Shown here in pieces: positions 45,751 to 55,026 of a stretch of 64,000 nucleotides of DNA. Under the pieces are notes generated by a model. It worked only from the letters and a program-made list of their open reading frames with translations. It did not search any database and was not told the DNA's origin. The number at the start of each line of letters is the position of its first letter. The stretch's first letter is position 1. The translations under genes and the position numbers were made by a program. The stretch is from Planosporangium sp963837285 (GTDB lineage: Bacteria; Actinomycetota; Actinomycetes; Mycobacteriales; Micromonosporaceae): the NCBI GenBank assembly GCA_963837285.1, contig CAWIMS010000005.1, positions 1,612,001 to 1,676,000 on the forward strand, in the 5' to 3' direction.

Positions 45751-46551
45751 TCAGCCGGTACCGGTGCCGTCGCCGGTCCCCCGCACCGACCGCAGCAGTA
45801 CCTCCGAGACGTCGGCCACCCGCACGTTCCCGGCAGCACCGTCGCGTTGCTGCGCCGCCGCCACACCGTCGGTGAGCATGACGATGCAGTACGGGCAGGC
45901 CGCGGTGACCAGCTCGGCGCCGGTACCCAGCGCCTCGGTGCTGCGGGTCTCGTTGATCCGGGTACCGATCTGCTCCTCCATCCACATGCGAGCGCCGCCC
46001 GCTCCACAGCAGAAGGACGTCGTACGGTTACGCGGCATCTCGTTGAGCCGTACGCCCGGAACACTGCCGAGGATGTCGCGGGGCGGCTCGAACACCCGGT
46101 TGTGCCGACCCAGGTAACACGGGTCGTGGTAGGTGACGGTGGTGTCCACCTTGTGCGCCGGGACGAGCCGGCCCGCAGCGACCAGCCGGGCCAGCAACTG
46201 GGTGTGGTGCACGACCTCGTACACCCCGCCGAGCTGGGGGTACTCGTTGGAGACCGCGTTGAAGCAGTGCGCGCAGGTCACCACGATCTTCCTCGCGCCG
46301 ATGGCGTTGAGCGTCTCCACGTTCTGCTTCCCCAGCTCCTGGAACAGGAACTCCTGACCCATCCGACGCGCCGGGTCGCCGGTGCACCGCTCCCCGCCGC
46401 CAAGCACCATGAACTCGACACCGGCCGTATGCAGCAGCTCAGCCACCGTACGGGTGGTCTTCTTCGCGTTGTCGTCCAGCGCGCCGGCGCAGCCGACCCA
46501 GAGCAGGTACTCGACCTCGGCGGGCAGCTGGCGATCGGCACACGGTTGCAT
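45751..46551 (-). pseudogene. Fe-S oxidoreductase (HdrD/GlpC-type), C-terminal part only
   Basis: Carries the two cysteine-rich (CCG) domains: EYLLWVGCAGALDDNAKKTT with VVTCAHCFNAVSNEYP, then YHDPCYLGRHNRVFEPPRDI with SFCCGAGGARMWMEE and AACPYCIVMLTDG. Intact relatives are 700-aa or longer membrane or soluble Fe-S reductases with N-terminal ferredoxin domains; those are missing here. The upstream sequence belongs to an unrelated acyl-CoA ligase fragment on the other strand, so a deletion junction lies near 46555. Confidence 0.8.
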
Positions 46552-46599
46552 CGACCCGGCCGGCGAGAACGTCCACCCCGACGCCCGTCGAACATGCTC

Positions 46600-46841
46600 T
46601 CGAACGCCATCCGGCCGTTGCCGAGGCTGCCGTCGTCGGCGTCCCGGACCGGGTGCTCGGCCAGGCTCTGGTCGCCCATGTGGCGCTGCGCACCGGCGCC
46701 ACCGCCAGTCCGGAAGGAATCCAGGCCTGGTGCCGATCCCGGCTGGCGCCCTTCCAGGTTCCCCGCCGCGTGGTCGTCCACGGCGAACTGCCGCACAACG
46801 AAACCGGGAAAGTGGTCAAGTCCGCGCTCGTGGCACGTTGA
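46600..46841 (+). pseudogene. AMP-dependent acyl-CoA synthetase, C-terminal fragment
   Basis: Reads AEAAVVGVPDRVLGQALVAH, VALRTGATASPEGIQAWCRS and LAPFQVPRRVVVHGELPHNE ending TGKVVKSALVAR and a stop. This is the mobile C-terminal domain of adenylate-forming enzymes with the catalytic Lys in GKVVKS. The N-terminal domain is absent. Confidence 0.8.
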
Positions 46842-46853
46842 ACCGCAGCGGCT

Positions 46854-46893
46854 GGGACTTTCGGCGTCGGCGCCAGGTCCTTCGGCCCTGCCC
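46854..46893 (+). promoter_or_regulatory. Double DosR/DevR-like box upstream of aldehyde dehydrogenase
   Basis: A half-site run GGGACTTTCGGCG at 46854-46866 is followed by a full copy AGGTCCTTCGGCCCTGCCC at 46875-46893, 110-150 bp before the dehydrogenase ATG. Two neighbouring sites suit cooperative binding. Confidence 0.5.
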
Positions 46894-47003
46894 ACGGGGG
46901 TCGTCCAGGGGATTCGGTAAGGGTGGATGCCCGGACTCGATCTCCACTGCCGGGCTGTGACAGCCCCCGCCCACCGCGGTGTGGCCGTTCGAAGGAGGAT
47001 GCC

Positions 47004-48524
47004 ATGAAGTATGCCGTACCGGGAACACCCGGCAGCATCGTCGCGGTCAAGTCCCGCTATGAGAACTTCATCGGCGGGAAATGGCAGGAGCCGACGGAAG
47101 GCCGCTACCGCGCGGACCTGACTCCCGCCACCGCCAAGGTCATCACCGAGGTTCCCGAGTCGACGCCCGCGGACATCGAACTCGCCCTCGACGCCGCCCA
47201 CGCCGCCAAGGACGCCTGGGGCGAGACGCCCGCAGCCGGGCGTGCCGAGGTGCTCAACGCGGTCGCGGACGCGATCGAGCAGAATGCCGAGAAGCTCGCC
47301 GTGGCGGAAAGCTGGGAGAACGGCAAGCCCGTGCGGGAGACACTAGCCGCGGACGTGCCGCTGGTCGTCGACCACTTCCGTTACTTCGCGGCGGCGGCCC
47401 GCGCGGAGGAAGGACGCTCCACCGAGATCGACAAGGACCTGGTCGCGTACCACTTCCGGGAGCCACTGGGCGTGGTCGGTCAGATCATCCCGTTCAACTT
47501 CCCGTTGCTGATGGCCGCGTGGAAGCTGGCGCCGGCGCTGGCGGCCGGCAACTGTTCGGTCCTGAAGCCGGCGTCGCCCACCCCGTGGTCGATCCTGAAG
47601 TTGCTGGAAGTTGTCGAGGACATCGTTCCGGCCGGCGTGATCAACGTGGTCAACGGACCGGGCGGCGAGATCGGCAAGGCACTGGCGGCGAACCCACGCA
47701 TCGCGAAGATCGGGTTCACCGGCGAAACGGTCACCGGCCGGCTGATCATGCAGTACGCCGCGCAGAACATCATCCCGTCCACGGTCGAGTTGGGCGGCAA
47801 GTCGCCGAACATCTTCTTCTCCGATGTTCTGGCCGCTGACGACAGTTTCCTGTCCAAAGCCGTCGAGGGCCTGGTGCTGTACGCGTTCAACAAGGGCGAG
47901 GTGTGCACCTGCCCGTCGCGGGCGCTGATCCAGCGCGACATCTTCGACGCGTTCATGGAGCGGGCGCTCGCGCGCATCGGCGCGATCCGGCAGGGCAACC
48001 CGCTGGACACCGACACGCAGTTGGGTCCGCAGGTGTCCGAGAGCCAGCTGGACAAGATCGCATCGTACGTGCAGATCGGTCGCGACGAGGGTGCCGAGGT
48101 GCTCATCGGCGGCCAGCGGGCCCAGATCGGCGGCGAGTTCACCGACGGGTACTTCTTCGCGCCGACCGTGCTGAAGGGACACAACAGGATGCGTGTGTTC
48201 CAGGAGGAGATCTTCGGTCCGGTCCTGGCGGTCACCACCTTCACGGATGAGGCGGATGCGCTGGCCATCGCCAACGACACCCTCTACGGCCTCGGGGCCG
48301 GCGTGTGGACCCGCGATGGGAACCGTGCCTACCGCATGGGTCGCGCCATCAAAGCCGGCCGTGTCTGGACCAACTGCTACCACCAGTACCCGGCCGGAGC
48401 GGCGTTCGGCGGCTACAAGATCTCAGGCATCGGGAGGGAGACCCACCGGATGATGCTTGACCACTACAGCCAGACGAAGAACCTGCTCGTCTCCTACAGC
48501 GACCAGCCACTGGGCCTGTTCTAG
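47004..48524 (+). CDS. Aldehyde dehydrogenase (acetaldehyde type)
   Basis: A 506-aa NAD-dependent aldehyde dehydrogenase. The catalytic Glu is in TVELGGKSPN and the Cys in FNKGEVCTCPSR. PFNFPLLMAAWKLAPALAAG and IGFTGETVTGRLIM bind the cofactor. The NPLDTDTQLGPQVSESQLDK region and the C-terminal SYSDQPLGLF are typical of ExaC/AldA-type acetaldehyde dehydrogenases. The start is clear from AAGGAGGATGCC. A DUF779 gene follows 11 bp downstream, the usual pairing. It oxidises acetaldehyde to acetate. Confidence 0.95.
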   Translation: MKYAVPGTPGSIVAVKSRYENFIGGKWQEPTEGRYRADLTPATAKVITEVPESTPADIELALDAAHAAKDAWGETPAAGRAEVLNAVADAIEQNAEKLAVAESWENGKPVRETLAADVPLVVDHFRYFAAAARAEEGRSTEIDKDLVAYHFREPLGVVGQIIPFNFPLLMAAWKLAPALAAGNCSVLKPASPTPWSILKLLEVVEDIVPAGVINVVNGPGGEIGKALAANPRIAKIGFTGETVTGRLIMQYAAQNIIPSTVELGGKSPNIFFSDVLAADDSFLSKAVEGLVLYAFNKGEVCTCPSRALIQRDIFDAFMERALARIGAIRQGNPLDTDTQLGPQVSESQLDKIASYVQIGRDEGAEVLIGGQRAQIGGEFTDGYFFAPTVLKGHNRMRVFQEEIFGPVLAVTTFTDEADALAIANDTLYGLGAGVWTRDGNRAYRMGRAIKAGRVWTNCYHQYPAGAAFGGYKISGIGRETHRMMLDHYSQTKNLLVSYSDQPLGLF

Positions 48525-48535
48525 GGACCGGCGCG

Positions 48536-48841
48536 ATGTCGCGTGTATCTGCGACCGCGGCGGCGCGCGAGGCGATCGCACGCCTGCGCGCCGCGCGCGG
48601 TGCGCTGATGTTCGTCCAGTCCGGCGGCTGCTGCGCGGGCAGCACACCGATGTGCTACCCGGACGGCGAGTACCTCACCGGCGGCGCCGATGTGCTGCTC
48701 GGCGAGATCGACAGCTGCCCGTTCTACATCGACAGCCGGCTCGACCAGGCGTGGGGACAACACGACTTCGTACTCGATGTGGCGGCCGGCCCACCCGAGG
48801 GGTTCTCACTGCCGGCCGGGCCGGACAGGCACTTCGTGGGA
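48536..48841 (+). pseudogene. DUF779 protein, truncated
   Basis: About 100 residues match DUF779: ARGALMFVQSGGCCAGSTPM with its CC motif, CYPDGEYLTGGADVLLGEI and GFSLPAGPDRHFV. DUF779 proteins are the constant small partners of acetaldehyde dehydrogenases. The last 15-20 family residues are missing; the sequence switches at about 48840 into an MMPL transporter in a different frame, so the open frame continues only by chance. A truncated product may be made. Confidence 0.75.
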
Positions 48842-49843
48842 CGTCGTGGAGCAGACCTACCGTCACATCGTCGCAGCGTTCCCCGGCGGACCGACGCCGG
48901 CCCAGGTCGTGGTGCAGGCCGACGACGTCCAGGCGGCGCCGGTACGCCAGGCGATCGCCGACTTCACCGCGGCCGCGTTACGCACCGGGCAGATGAACCA
49001 GCCGATCCAGGTCACCATGTACGCCCCGCAGCGCGTAGTGGTGATCGCGGTCCCGCTGGCCGGCGACGGCTCCGACGCCACCTCGCTACGTGCGCTGCAC
49101 ACCCTCCGCGACACCGTGATACCGACAACTCTGTCCACTGTGACCGGTGTGCACACGTACGTCGCCGGTGATCTCGCCTTCTCCACCGACTTCAACGACC
49201 GGCTACGCCACAGTATCGTCCCGGTGCTGCTGTTCGTGATGGGCATGGCGTTCCTGCTCATGCTGTACTCGTTCCGCTCGATCACCATCGCCGCCGTCTC
49301 GATCCTGCTCAACCTGCTGTCGGTCGCGGCCGCGTTCGGCGTCATCGTCGCGGTCTTCCAGCACGGTTGGGGCGCCAGCCTCGTCGGCACCCACGGAGTC
49401 GGCGCGATCGAGTCGTGGCTGCCGCTGTTCACCTTCGTCGTCCTGTTCGGACTGTCGATGGACTACCACGTGTTCGTGGTCTCCCGCATCCGCGAGACAC
49501 ATGACAACGGCCTGTCCACCCGAGAAGCCGTCGCACAGGGTATCCGCGCCACCGCGGGTGTGGTGACCAGCGCGGCGATTATCATGGTCGGCATCTTCGC
49601 CGTCCTCGCCACGCTGTCCATGCAGGACTTCAAGCAACTCGGCGTCGGCCTCGCGGTGGCCATCCTCCTCGACGCCACCGTCGTACGGCTGTGCTCCTGC
49701 CATCGGTGCTGTCGCTGCTCGGCAACCACACCTGGTACCTGCCGCGGTGGCTGTCCTGGCTGCCGCACCACCGGGTCGCCGAGCCGGCCGGTGCGGCGGC
49801 GCGGGAACCGGAGCACGTCGTGGCCGGCTCACCGGGCCAGTGA
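48842..49843 (+). pseudogene. MMPL/RND-type transporter, C-terminal half with frameshift
   Basis: The fragment begins at WDVVEQTYRHIVAAFPGGPT, inside the second periplasmic domain of MMPL proteins. It continues through IVPVLLFVMGMAFLLMLYSF, WLPLFTFVVLFGLSMDYHVF (with the conserved GLSMDY) and LSTREAVAQGIRATAGVVTS. Near 49690 the frame shifts, and LLPSVLSLLGNHTWYLPRWL and the stop at 49843 are in another frame. The N-terminal half is missing, replaced by the DUF779 gene. Confidence 0.85.
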
Positions 49844-49864
49844 CCACGGGCGGGAGGAGTCGTG

Positions 49865-50704
49865 ATGGCGACGCCGCGGCCATACGTGGTCCACGACGGT
49901 CTTGCCGTCTACCGGATCGGCGAGGGCGAACCGGTCCTGTTGATGCCCGGTCCGCACCGGTTCCAGCGGCCCGGGTTGGCGAGCGCGGACGCGCTGATCG
50001 ACGGGCTGGTCGGCCTGGGCCGCAGCGTGGTCACGTTCGACCCGCCGGGCTCCGGCCGGTCAACCCGGCCGGCCCGACTCGGCATGGCGGAAATGCGTCA
50101 CTGCACCGACGAGGCGCTGGGGGCGACCGCGGTGGCCGGTCCCGTAGACGCTCTGGGGCACAGCATGGGCGGTCTGGCATTGCTGGCGTACGCGCTGGAG
50201 CGGCCCGACCGGATCAAGCGGCTGGTACTGGTGGGCACCGGCACCGGTGGGCGGGCGTACCTCACCGCCCCCGGCGCGTTGTGGCATCGCGGTCACCCCG
50301 CTTTTGCCCGGCTGGCGCTGCTGGGCTCCCTGCACCTGGCGGTGCGGCGCCTGGGCAGCGAACGGTTGCTGAACAACTTCATCCAACGCCAGTCGTTCCA
50401 CGATCGCAGCCACGTCCGGCCCCAGCCGATCGCACTGACCGACTGGTTACGCCCCGCCGCCGGACGCGCGGACTGGCACCGTATCGCGAAGCGGCTGGAC
50501 TACGCGCCGCTCCTCGGCACCGTCACGGCGCCGACGCTGATCCTCTCCGGACGCCACGACCCGCAGTACCCGCCCGCGTGCTCGCAGGAACTCGCCGCCG
50601 GCATCGGCCCTGCCCGCCTGGTTGTCTTCGAGCGCAGCGGCCATTATCCGTTCATCGAGGAAACCACGGCGTTCTGGGCTGCCGTCGGTTCGTTCCTGAC
50701 CTGA
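49865..50704 (+). CDS. Alpha/beta hydrolase
   Basis: A 279-aa alpha/beta-fold hydrolase. The nucleophile elbow is ALGHSMGGLALLAYA, the acid is in ILSGRHDPQYPP and the His in FERSGHYPFIEE. The N-terminal GEGEPVLLMPGPHRF carries the oxyanion hole. GGGAGGAGTC precedes the start; GTG 49862 and ATG 49865 are adjacent. It follows the MMPL remnant by 20 bp and is intact. Substrate unknown. Confidence 0.9.
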   Translation: MATPRPYVVHDGLAVYRIGEGEPVLLMPGPHRFQRPGLASADALIDGLVGLGRSVVTFDPPGSGRSTRPARLGMAEMRHCTDEALGATAVAGPVDALGHSMGGLALLAYALERPDRIKRLVLVGTGTGGRAYLTAPGALWHRGHPAFARLALLGSLHLAVRRLGSERLLNNFIQRQSFHDRSHVRPQPIALTDWLRPAAGRADWHRIAKRLDYAPLLGTVTAPTLILSGRHDPQYPPACSQELAAGIGPARLVVFERSGHYPFIEETTAFWAAVGSFLT

Positions 50705-50821
50705 CCGCCCGCGGAACGCGCTCGACCGCCCGCAGCGGGCAAACAGCCGGTGAGCTGCCGCGACGCAAGAAGGGACAGACGGCCCTGGTATGGGCGTCGG
50801 GGTCGGTGCTTGGCTGGTGGT

Positions 50822-51070
50822 ATGAGCAATCCTGCCGCAACGCCGACACCCCACTTCGCCACGGGCGAAAGCCAGGCTATCGGCCGTGTGATCGAGGCAT
50901 TGTCCGCCCGGTTCCCGGCCGTGCCGGCCGAAATCATCACCGACAGGGTCGTCCAGGCCCGCGGTAACTTCGACAAGGCACCGGTACGCGACTTCGTGCC
51001 GGTGCTGGTGGAACGCCAGGTCCGCGCCGACCTCACCGGTGGCGGCCCCACGGTGCGGGCGGCCGCCTGA
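50822..51070 (+). CDS. Three-helix bundle dimerisation domain-like small protein
   Basis: An 82-aa protein: MSNPAATPTPHFATGESQAI, then VIEALSARFPAVPAEIITDR, VVQARGNFDKAPVRDFVPVL and VERQVRADL. Three predicted helices with the PxxxVxxxV spacing match the small actinobacterial three-helix bundle proteins found near ArsR or stress genes. The start has no strong ribosome site. It may form a unit with the ParB-like gene 18 bp downstream. Confidence 0.7.
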   Translation: MSNPAATPTPHFATGESQAIGRVIEALSARFPAVPAEIITDRVVQARGNFDKAPVRDFVPVLVERQVRADLTGGGPTVRAAA

Positions 51071-51088
51071 TCGGGTCAGCAGGTAGAC

Positions 51089-51352
51089 ATGACACGGCTC
51101 AGAATCTCCGACCTTCTGGCGAACAGCCCGGTGGACCCGCGGGCACATCTCGACGCCGAGCGGGTGGCCCGCTACGCGGAAAATCTCGACACCATGCCAC
51201 CGATCGTGGTGTTCGACACCGAGGACGGGCTACTGGTCACCGACGGCTACCACCGCCTCGCCGCCGCCCGGCTTCATGGGAAGGACACGATCGAAGCCGA
51301 AGTCCGCCACGGCTCCCGCCACAGCCGGGAGCAATGGCAGGACGAGCAGTAG
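51089..51352 (+). CDS. ParB N-terminal-like small protein
   Basis: An 87-aa protein with the ParB/sulfiredoxin-like core: LDAERVARYAENLDTMPPIV, then VTDGYHRLAAARLHGKDTIE (the GxHRxxAA nucleotide motif) and AEVRHGS. It has only this domain and no DNA-binding part, so it is not a partition protein. Such proteins occur in stress-type operons of actinomycetes. AGGTAGAC lies before the ATG. It probably shares an operon with the preceding small gene. Confidence 0.85.
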   Translation: MTRLRISDLLANSPVDPRAHLDAERVARYAENLDTMPPIVVFDTEDGLLVTDGYHRLAAARLHGKDTIEAEVRHGSRHSREQWQDEQ

Positions 51353-51362
51353 CGCGAAGGGC

Positions 51363-52226
51363 TCACGCGCCGGTCCGGCTCAGCTCGAGGAAGCGCTCCT
51401 CCAAGGTGGCCGGTGCGGTACGCAGCCGAACCGGCATCCCGTCGAGCGCGTCGCGTACCGCGTCGGCGGAGGCGCCGGGTACCCGCAGCGTGCGGCCGAC
51501 CAGCGCGGCCAGCAGCCCGGCGGCCTCGATGGCGTCGAAGGCCGCCGCCCAGTCGTCAGCGTCCACGACGGTCACTTGCGCGTCGCCGACGATGTCAGCG
51601 ACCCGGCCGCGTGCCATCACCCGGCCAGCGGCCATCACGGCCAGCCGGTCGCACTCCTGCGCTTCCTCCATCTGGTGCGTGGTGACGAGGACCGCGGCGC
51701 CGCGGTCGGCCGCGTCGCGCACGGTCTCCCACAGGCGGGTGCGGGCCAGCGGGTCCACCCCGGACGTGGGCTCGTCGAGCACGAGCAGGTCAGGGCGGTG
51801 TGCGAGCGCCTGCGCGAAGGCGACCCGCCGCTGCACGCCGAGCGGCAACTGCCCCACGGGCACATCGGCCAGGGTGCCGAGGGCGAGGTCCCGGTCGGAC
51901 GCGGTGGCATCGCCACCGAACGCCGAGCGCGCGAACGCCAGGTTCTCGGCGGGCGACAGGTCGTCGTACAGGCCAAGGCTCTGCGGCACGTAGCCCAGCC
52001 GCCGCCGGGTCTGCCGGGAAGGCGGCTCCCCGAACAGCCGGACCTCACCCGCGCTCGGCGGCAGCAGTCCCACCAGCATGCGGATCAGCGTCGTCTTGCC
52101 CGCGCCGTTGGCGCCCAGAAGACCGAGCACCTCGCCCGGGTGCACGTCGAGGTCGACCGAGTCGACGGCCACGAACGCGCCGAACCGCCGCGTCGCGCCG
52201 ATGGCCTGTGCCAGCGGGGTACTCAT
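51363..52226 (-). CDS. ABC transporter ATP-binding protein
   Basis: A 287-aa ATPase: Walker A GANGAGKTTLIR, signature-type LPLGVQRRVAFAQALAH, Walker B LLVLDEPTSGVDP and the H-loop VTTHQMEEAQ. It resembles YbhF/CcmA-type exporter ATPases. The signature LPLGVQ departs from LSGGQ, as is common in paired ATPases. Its ATG overlaps the stop of the previous ATPase (ATGA). It is the last gene of a permease-ATPase-ATPase operon, likely one drug or lipid exporter. Confidence 0.92.
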   Translation of the reverse strand: MSTPLAQAIGATRRFGAFVAVDSVDLDVHPGEVLGLLGANGAGKTTLIRMLVGLLPPSAGEVRLFGEPPSRQTRRRLGYVPQSLGLYDDLSPAENLAFARSAFGGDATASDRDLALGTLADVPVGQLPLGVQRRVAFAQALAHRPDLLVLDEPTSGVDPLARTRLWETVRDAADRGAAVLVTTHQMEEAQECDRLAVMAAGRVMARGRVADIVGDAQVTVVDADDWAAAFDAIEAAGLLAALVGRTLRVPGASADAVRDALDGMPVRLRTAPATLEERFLELSRTGA

Positions 52227-53044
52227 GGCACAGCCTCCTCAGCCAGGGCGGCCACGGTGACCGCATCCTGGAGGTCGGGGGTGATCCGGTCGTCGGGGGC
52301 GTCCCTGCCGCCCGGATCCCAGACCCGCCAGGTCGCGCCGCGCCGCCAAGCCAGCCGGCGGTCGGTGCCGTCGGGCCGCGAGGACAGCCGACGGAGGGTA
52401 CCGGGGACTGCGGCGACGATCTCCTCGGGGGTGCCCTCCACCAGGGTGCGGCCGCGGTCCAGCAGCAGCACACGGGAGGCGCGCTCAGCCTCGTCGAGGT
52501 ATGTGGTGGACAGCACAACCGCGCAGCCCTGTGCAGCGGCGCGGGCGATCAGCCACCACAGGTCGGCGCGGCTGACCGGGTCTATTCCGGTAGTGGGTTC
52601 GTCGAGGACGAGCAGGTCGGGCCGGTGCACCATGGCGCGGATGACGCCGAGCTTCTGGCGCATGCCGCCGGACAGGTCGCCGGCCAACCGGTCGCTGACC
52701 GACGCGAGGCCGGTCCGGTCCAGATACCCCCGGACCCGCTCGCGCGCCACTCGGCGCGGTACGCCGTATGTGGTCGCCACGAAGTCCAGGTTCTCCCACA
52801 CGGACAGGTCAGGGTAGGTGCCCGAGCTGGCCGCCAGGTACCCGATACGCGCCGCCGGCGGCCGCTGCACCTCGCCCGTGGTGGGCCGGACCGCACCGGC
52901 CAGTACCCGCAGCAGCGTCGTCTTGCCCGCGCCGTCGCCACCCACGACAGCGCGTACCTCGCCGGCCGGCACGTGCAGAGACACCTTGTCGAGAGCGACC
53001 CGGTCTCCGAAATGGACAGTCACATCGGTGACCCGCGCGCTCAC
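52223..53044 (-). CDS. ABC transporter ATP-binding protein
   Basis: A 273-aa ATPase: Walker A GGDGAGKTTLLR (Asp where Asn is usual), signature LSGGMRQKLGVIRAMVH, Walker B LLVLDEPTTGIDP and the switch LSTTYLDEAERA, in which Thr replaces the H-loop His. The GTG start at 53044 overlaps the stop of the permease gene (GTGA). Together with the next ATPase it mirrors the two-halves arrangement of YbhF/RbbA, where both ATPase domains are in one chain. Confidence 0.92.
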   Translation of the reverse strand: MSARVTDVTVHFGDRVALDKVSLHVPAGEVRAVVGGDGAGKTTLLRVLAGAVRPTTGEVQRPPAARIGYLAASSGTYPDLSVWENLDFVATTYGVPRRVARERVRGYLDRTGLASVSDRLAGDLSGGMRQKLGVIRAMVHRPDLLVLDEPTTGIDPVSRADLWWLIARAAAQGCAVVLSTTYLDEAERASRVLLLDRGRTLVEGTPEEIVAAVPGTLRRLSSRPDGTDRRLAWRRGATWRVWDPGGRDAPDDRITPDLQDAVTVAALAEEAVP

Positions 53045-54156
53045 CGCGAGACCTTTTCCGGGATCGGGGCGACGGCGGGCCGACCGGGGCGCTGGCGCCG
53101 CTTCGCCCCTGGAGCAAGGAATGAGCGGAACCTGAGCGTGGCCAGGGTCACCACGACCAGGCCGAGCAGCGCCAGGAACAGCAGCGGCTGCCACAGCGCC
53201 TGTACCGGTTCGCCGCGCAGCATCACCCCACGCGAGATCTGCGTGAAGTAGGTCAGCGGCAGGAGGTACCCGATCCAGCGCACCCCGGCCGCCATGGATC
53301 GCAGCGGGAAGATGAGGCCGGACAGCAGGATCTGCGGGAGCAGCGTCATCACCGCGAGCTGGATCGCCTGCCCCTGGTTCTGGCTGACGCTGGATATGAG
53401 CACGCCCATGCCGAGTGTGACGAACAGGAACAGCAGAGCGCCCAGCGCGAGGGTCAGTATCGAGCCGCGGAACGGGACGTGGAACAGCAGCGTACCGGCG
53501 ACCACCACGATGGCCAGATCGACCGAAGCCACCAGGAAGTACGGCACCACCTTGCCCAGGAACACGTCCCGCGGCCGCAACGGCATCACGGCCAACTGCT
53601 CCAGGGTGCCGCTCTGCCGCTCGCGCACCACTCCGAGGCTGGTGATAACCGTGCCGACGAACAGCAGGATCATGCCGGCCAGGCCGGGCACCATGACCGC
53701 CGACGTCTTGAGGTCGCTGTTGTAAAGCACCTCCACGCGGGTTATCGACCCCGGCGTGCCCTGTCCGGACGCCTGCGCCTGTTGGGCCTGCTGCGTCATC
53801 TGGGCGAGCGCCCGTCGCGCGGCCTGCGCGGTGAACAGCTCGGAGCCGTCGAGTAGCACGGTCGCGCCCGCCTGGTCCGTGACGATCGCGACCGGTACCC
53901 GCCCGTCGCGCAGTGCGGTCGTCGCCTGGGGCCGGCCCTCGCTCGGGTCCACGCTCACCGCCTCGAACGGGGCACGCAGTCTGGCGGCGACCAGGGTCGC
54001 GTTCGGCCCGACCACCTTGGTCGGGATCGTCGTGACGTCAAAGCTGGCCGCGTATCCGAAGACGACGAGCAGCAGGACCGGCAGAACGATCATCATCGCC
54101 AGGGTCCGGCGGTCCCGGCGGAGCTGGCGGAACTCTTTCACGATCATCGCCCACAT
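53041..54156 (-). CDS. ABC-2 type permease
   Basis: A 371-aa ABC-2 permease of the YhhJ/YbhR kind. An N-terminal membrane segment (LAMMIVLPVLLLVVFGYAAS) is followed by a 150-residue extracytoplasmic part and five C-terminal segments, including SGTLEQLAVMPLRPRDVFLG, the conserved cytoplasmic loop. MWAMIVKEFRQLRRDRRT at the start is typical. It is the first gene of the operon with two ATPases. An exporter of drugs or lipids is the usual role. Confidence 0.92.
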   Translation of the reverse strand: MWAMIVKEFRQLRRDRRTLAMMIVLPVLLLVVFGYAASFDVTTIPTKVVGPNATLVAARLRAPFEAVSVDPSEGRPQATTALRDGRVPVAIVTDQAGATVLLDGSELFTAQAARRALAQMTQQAQQAQASGQGTPGSITRVEVLYNSDLKTSAVMVPGLAGMILLFVGTVITSLGVVRERQSGTLEQLAVMPLRPRDVFLGKVVPYFLVASVDLAIVVVAGTLLFHVPFRGSILTLALGALLFLFVTLGMGVLISSVSQNQGQAIQLAVMTLLPQILLSGLIFPLRSMAAGVRWIGYLLPLTYFTQISRGVMLRGEPVQALWQPLLFLALLGLVVVTLATLRFRSFLAPGAKRRQRPGRPAVAPIPEKVSR

Positions 54157-54330
54157 GCGCGTCTCCTCACGCCGGCACCACGTCGCCGGGAGAAACTCTA
54201 CCCTCGTTGAATTCCGACCACTAGAAGAACGCGGCTACGGAAGCTGCCGTGCCGCGTGGATCAGTTCGACGAGCCGGTCGACTGTGGCCGCCGGCAGATC
54301 GGTGCGCCGCTGTCCAGCGGCGACCTGCAC

Positions 54331-54927
54331 TCATCGGCGGCCGGTCCACGCCGGTCCGACGATCGACCATTCGCTCTGCCACGCGGCCAGCCGATGGCGG
54401 TCCAGCAGCCGGCCGAGCACCAACTGGACGGTGCCGGCAAGCATGATCGCCGCGGACACGGCAATAGCGGCGGTCACCACCGCCCGGTCGGTCACCTGGT
54501 CGTGGCGCAGCGGCGCCTCGACCGGCTCACCGTTGGCAGACGTCCACAACGTCACCGGCGTACCCGCCGGAGTGCCGGCATCCACCGAGATCAGGCCGCT
54601 ACGGCGAGAATGGTCGGGCGCAGTCCAACTGGCCTCAACCATGACCTTCGGTACCGCCACGGAGGCGTCGCCGCCGACAAGCCGAGCGTCCTGCGTCAGC
54701 ACCGCCTCCGTGTGGTAACGCTCCAGCCGTTGCGTACGCTCGACCGCCGCCTCGCCACGGTAGACGACGCGCCCGACATGGAGGGCCAACACCGGCCCGA
54801 CCGTCACCAGCGTGGCCAGCAGGGCGAGCGTGGTCCATGCCTGAATCCGGTCGGCGGTGCGCCGCATCGGATTGGCGTCCAGTCCCAGCCGTCGCCATGT
54901 CCGGCTCATCAACCCCGTTCTGGCCAT
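54331..54927 (-). CDS. Rv1733c-family membrane protein
   Basis: A 198-aa protein with the Rv1733c layout: a basic N-terminus (RTWRRLGLDANPMRRTADRI), a first membrane helix (TTLALLATLVTVGPVLALHV), a central soluble part with TPVTLWTSANGEPV and a second helix (AAIAVSAAIMLAGTVQLVLG). ATG 54927 is used; 54909 is possible. In Mycobacterium tuberculosis, Rv1733c belongs to the DosR dormancy regulon, and a DosR-like box lies 54-72 bp upstream here. Function unknown. Confidence 0.85.
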   Translation of the reverse strand: MARTGLMSRTWRRLGLDANPMRRTADRIQAWTTLALLATLVTVGPVLALHVGRVVYRGEAAVERTQRLERYHTEAVLTQDARLVGGDASVAVPKVMVEASWTAPDHSRRSGLISVDAGTPAGTPVTLWTSANGEPVEAPLRHDQVTDRAVVTAAIAVSAAIMLAGTVQLVLGRLLDRHRLAAWQSEWSIVGPAWTGRR

Positions 54928-54980
54928 GCCGCGAGCATCGACCACCGTCCCCGCCGGGTACAGGCCCACTTGTCCCGTCC

Positions 54981-54999
54981 GGTCAGGGCCGTTCGACCC
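54981..54999 (-). promoter_or_regulatory. DosR/DevR-like box upstream of Rv1733c-like gene
   Basis: Reads GGGTCGAACGGCCCTGACC on the minus strand, 15 of 19 identical to the best box (33847). It ends 54 bp before the gene start. Confidence 0.4.
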
Positions 55000-55026
55000 G
55001 TCGACACCGTCGCGCCCGCGACGGTG

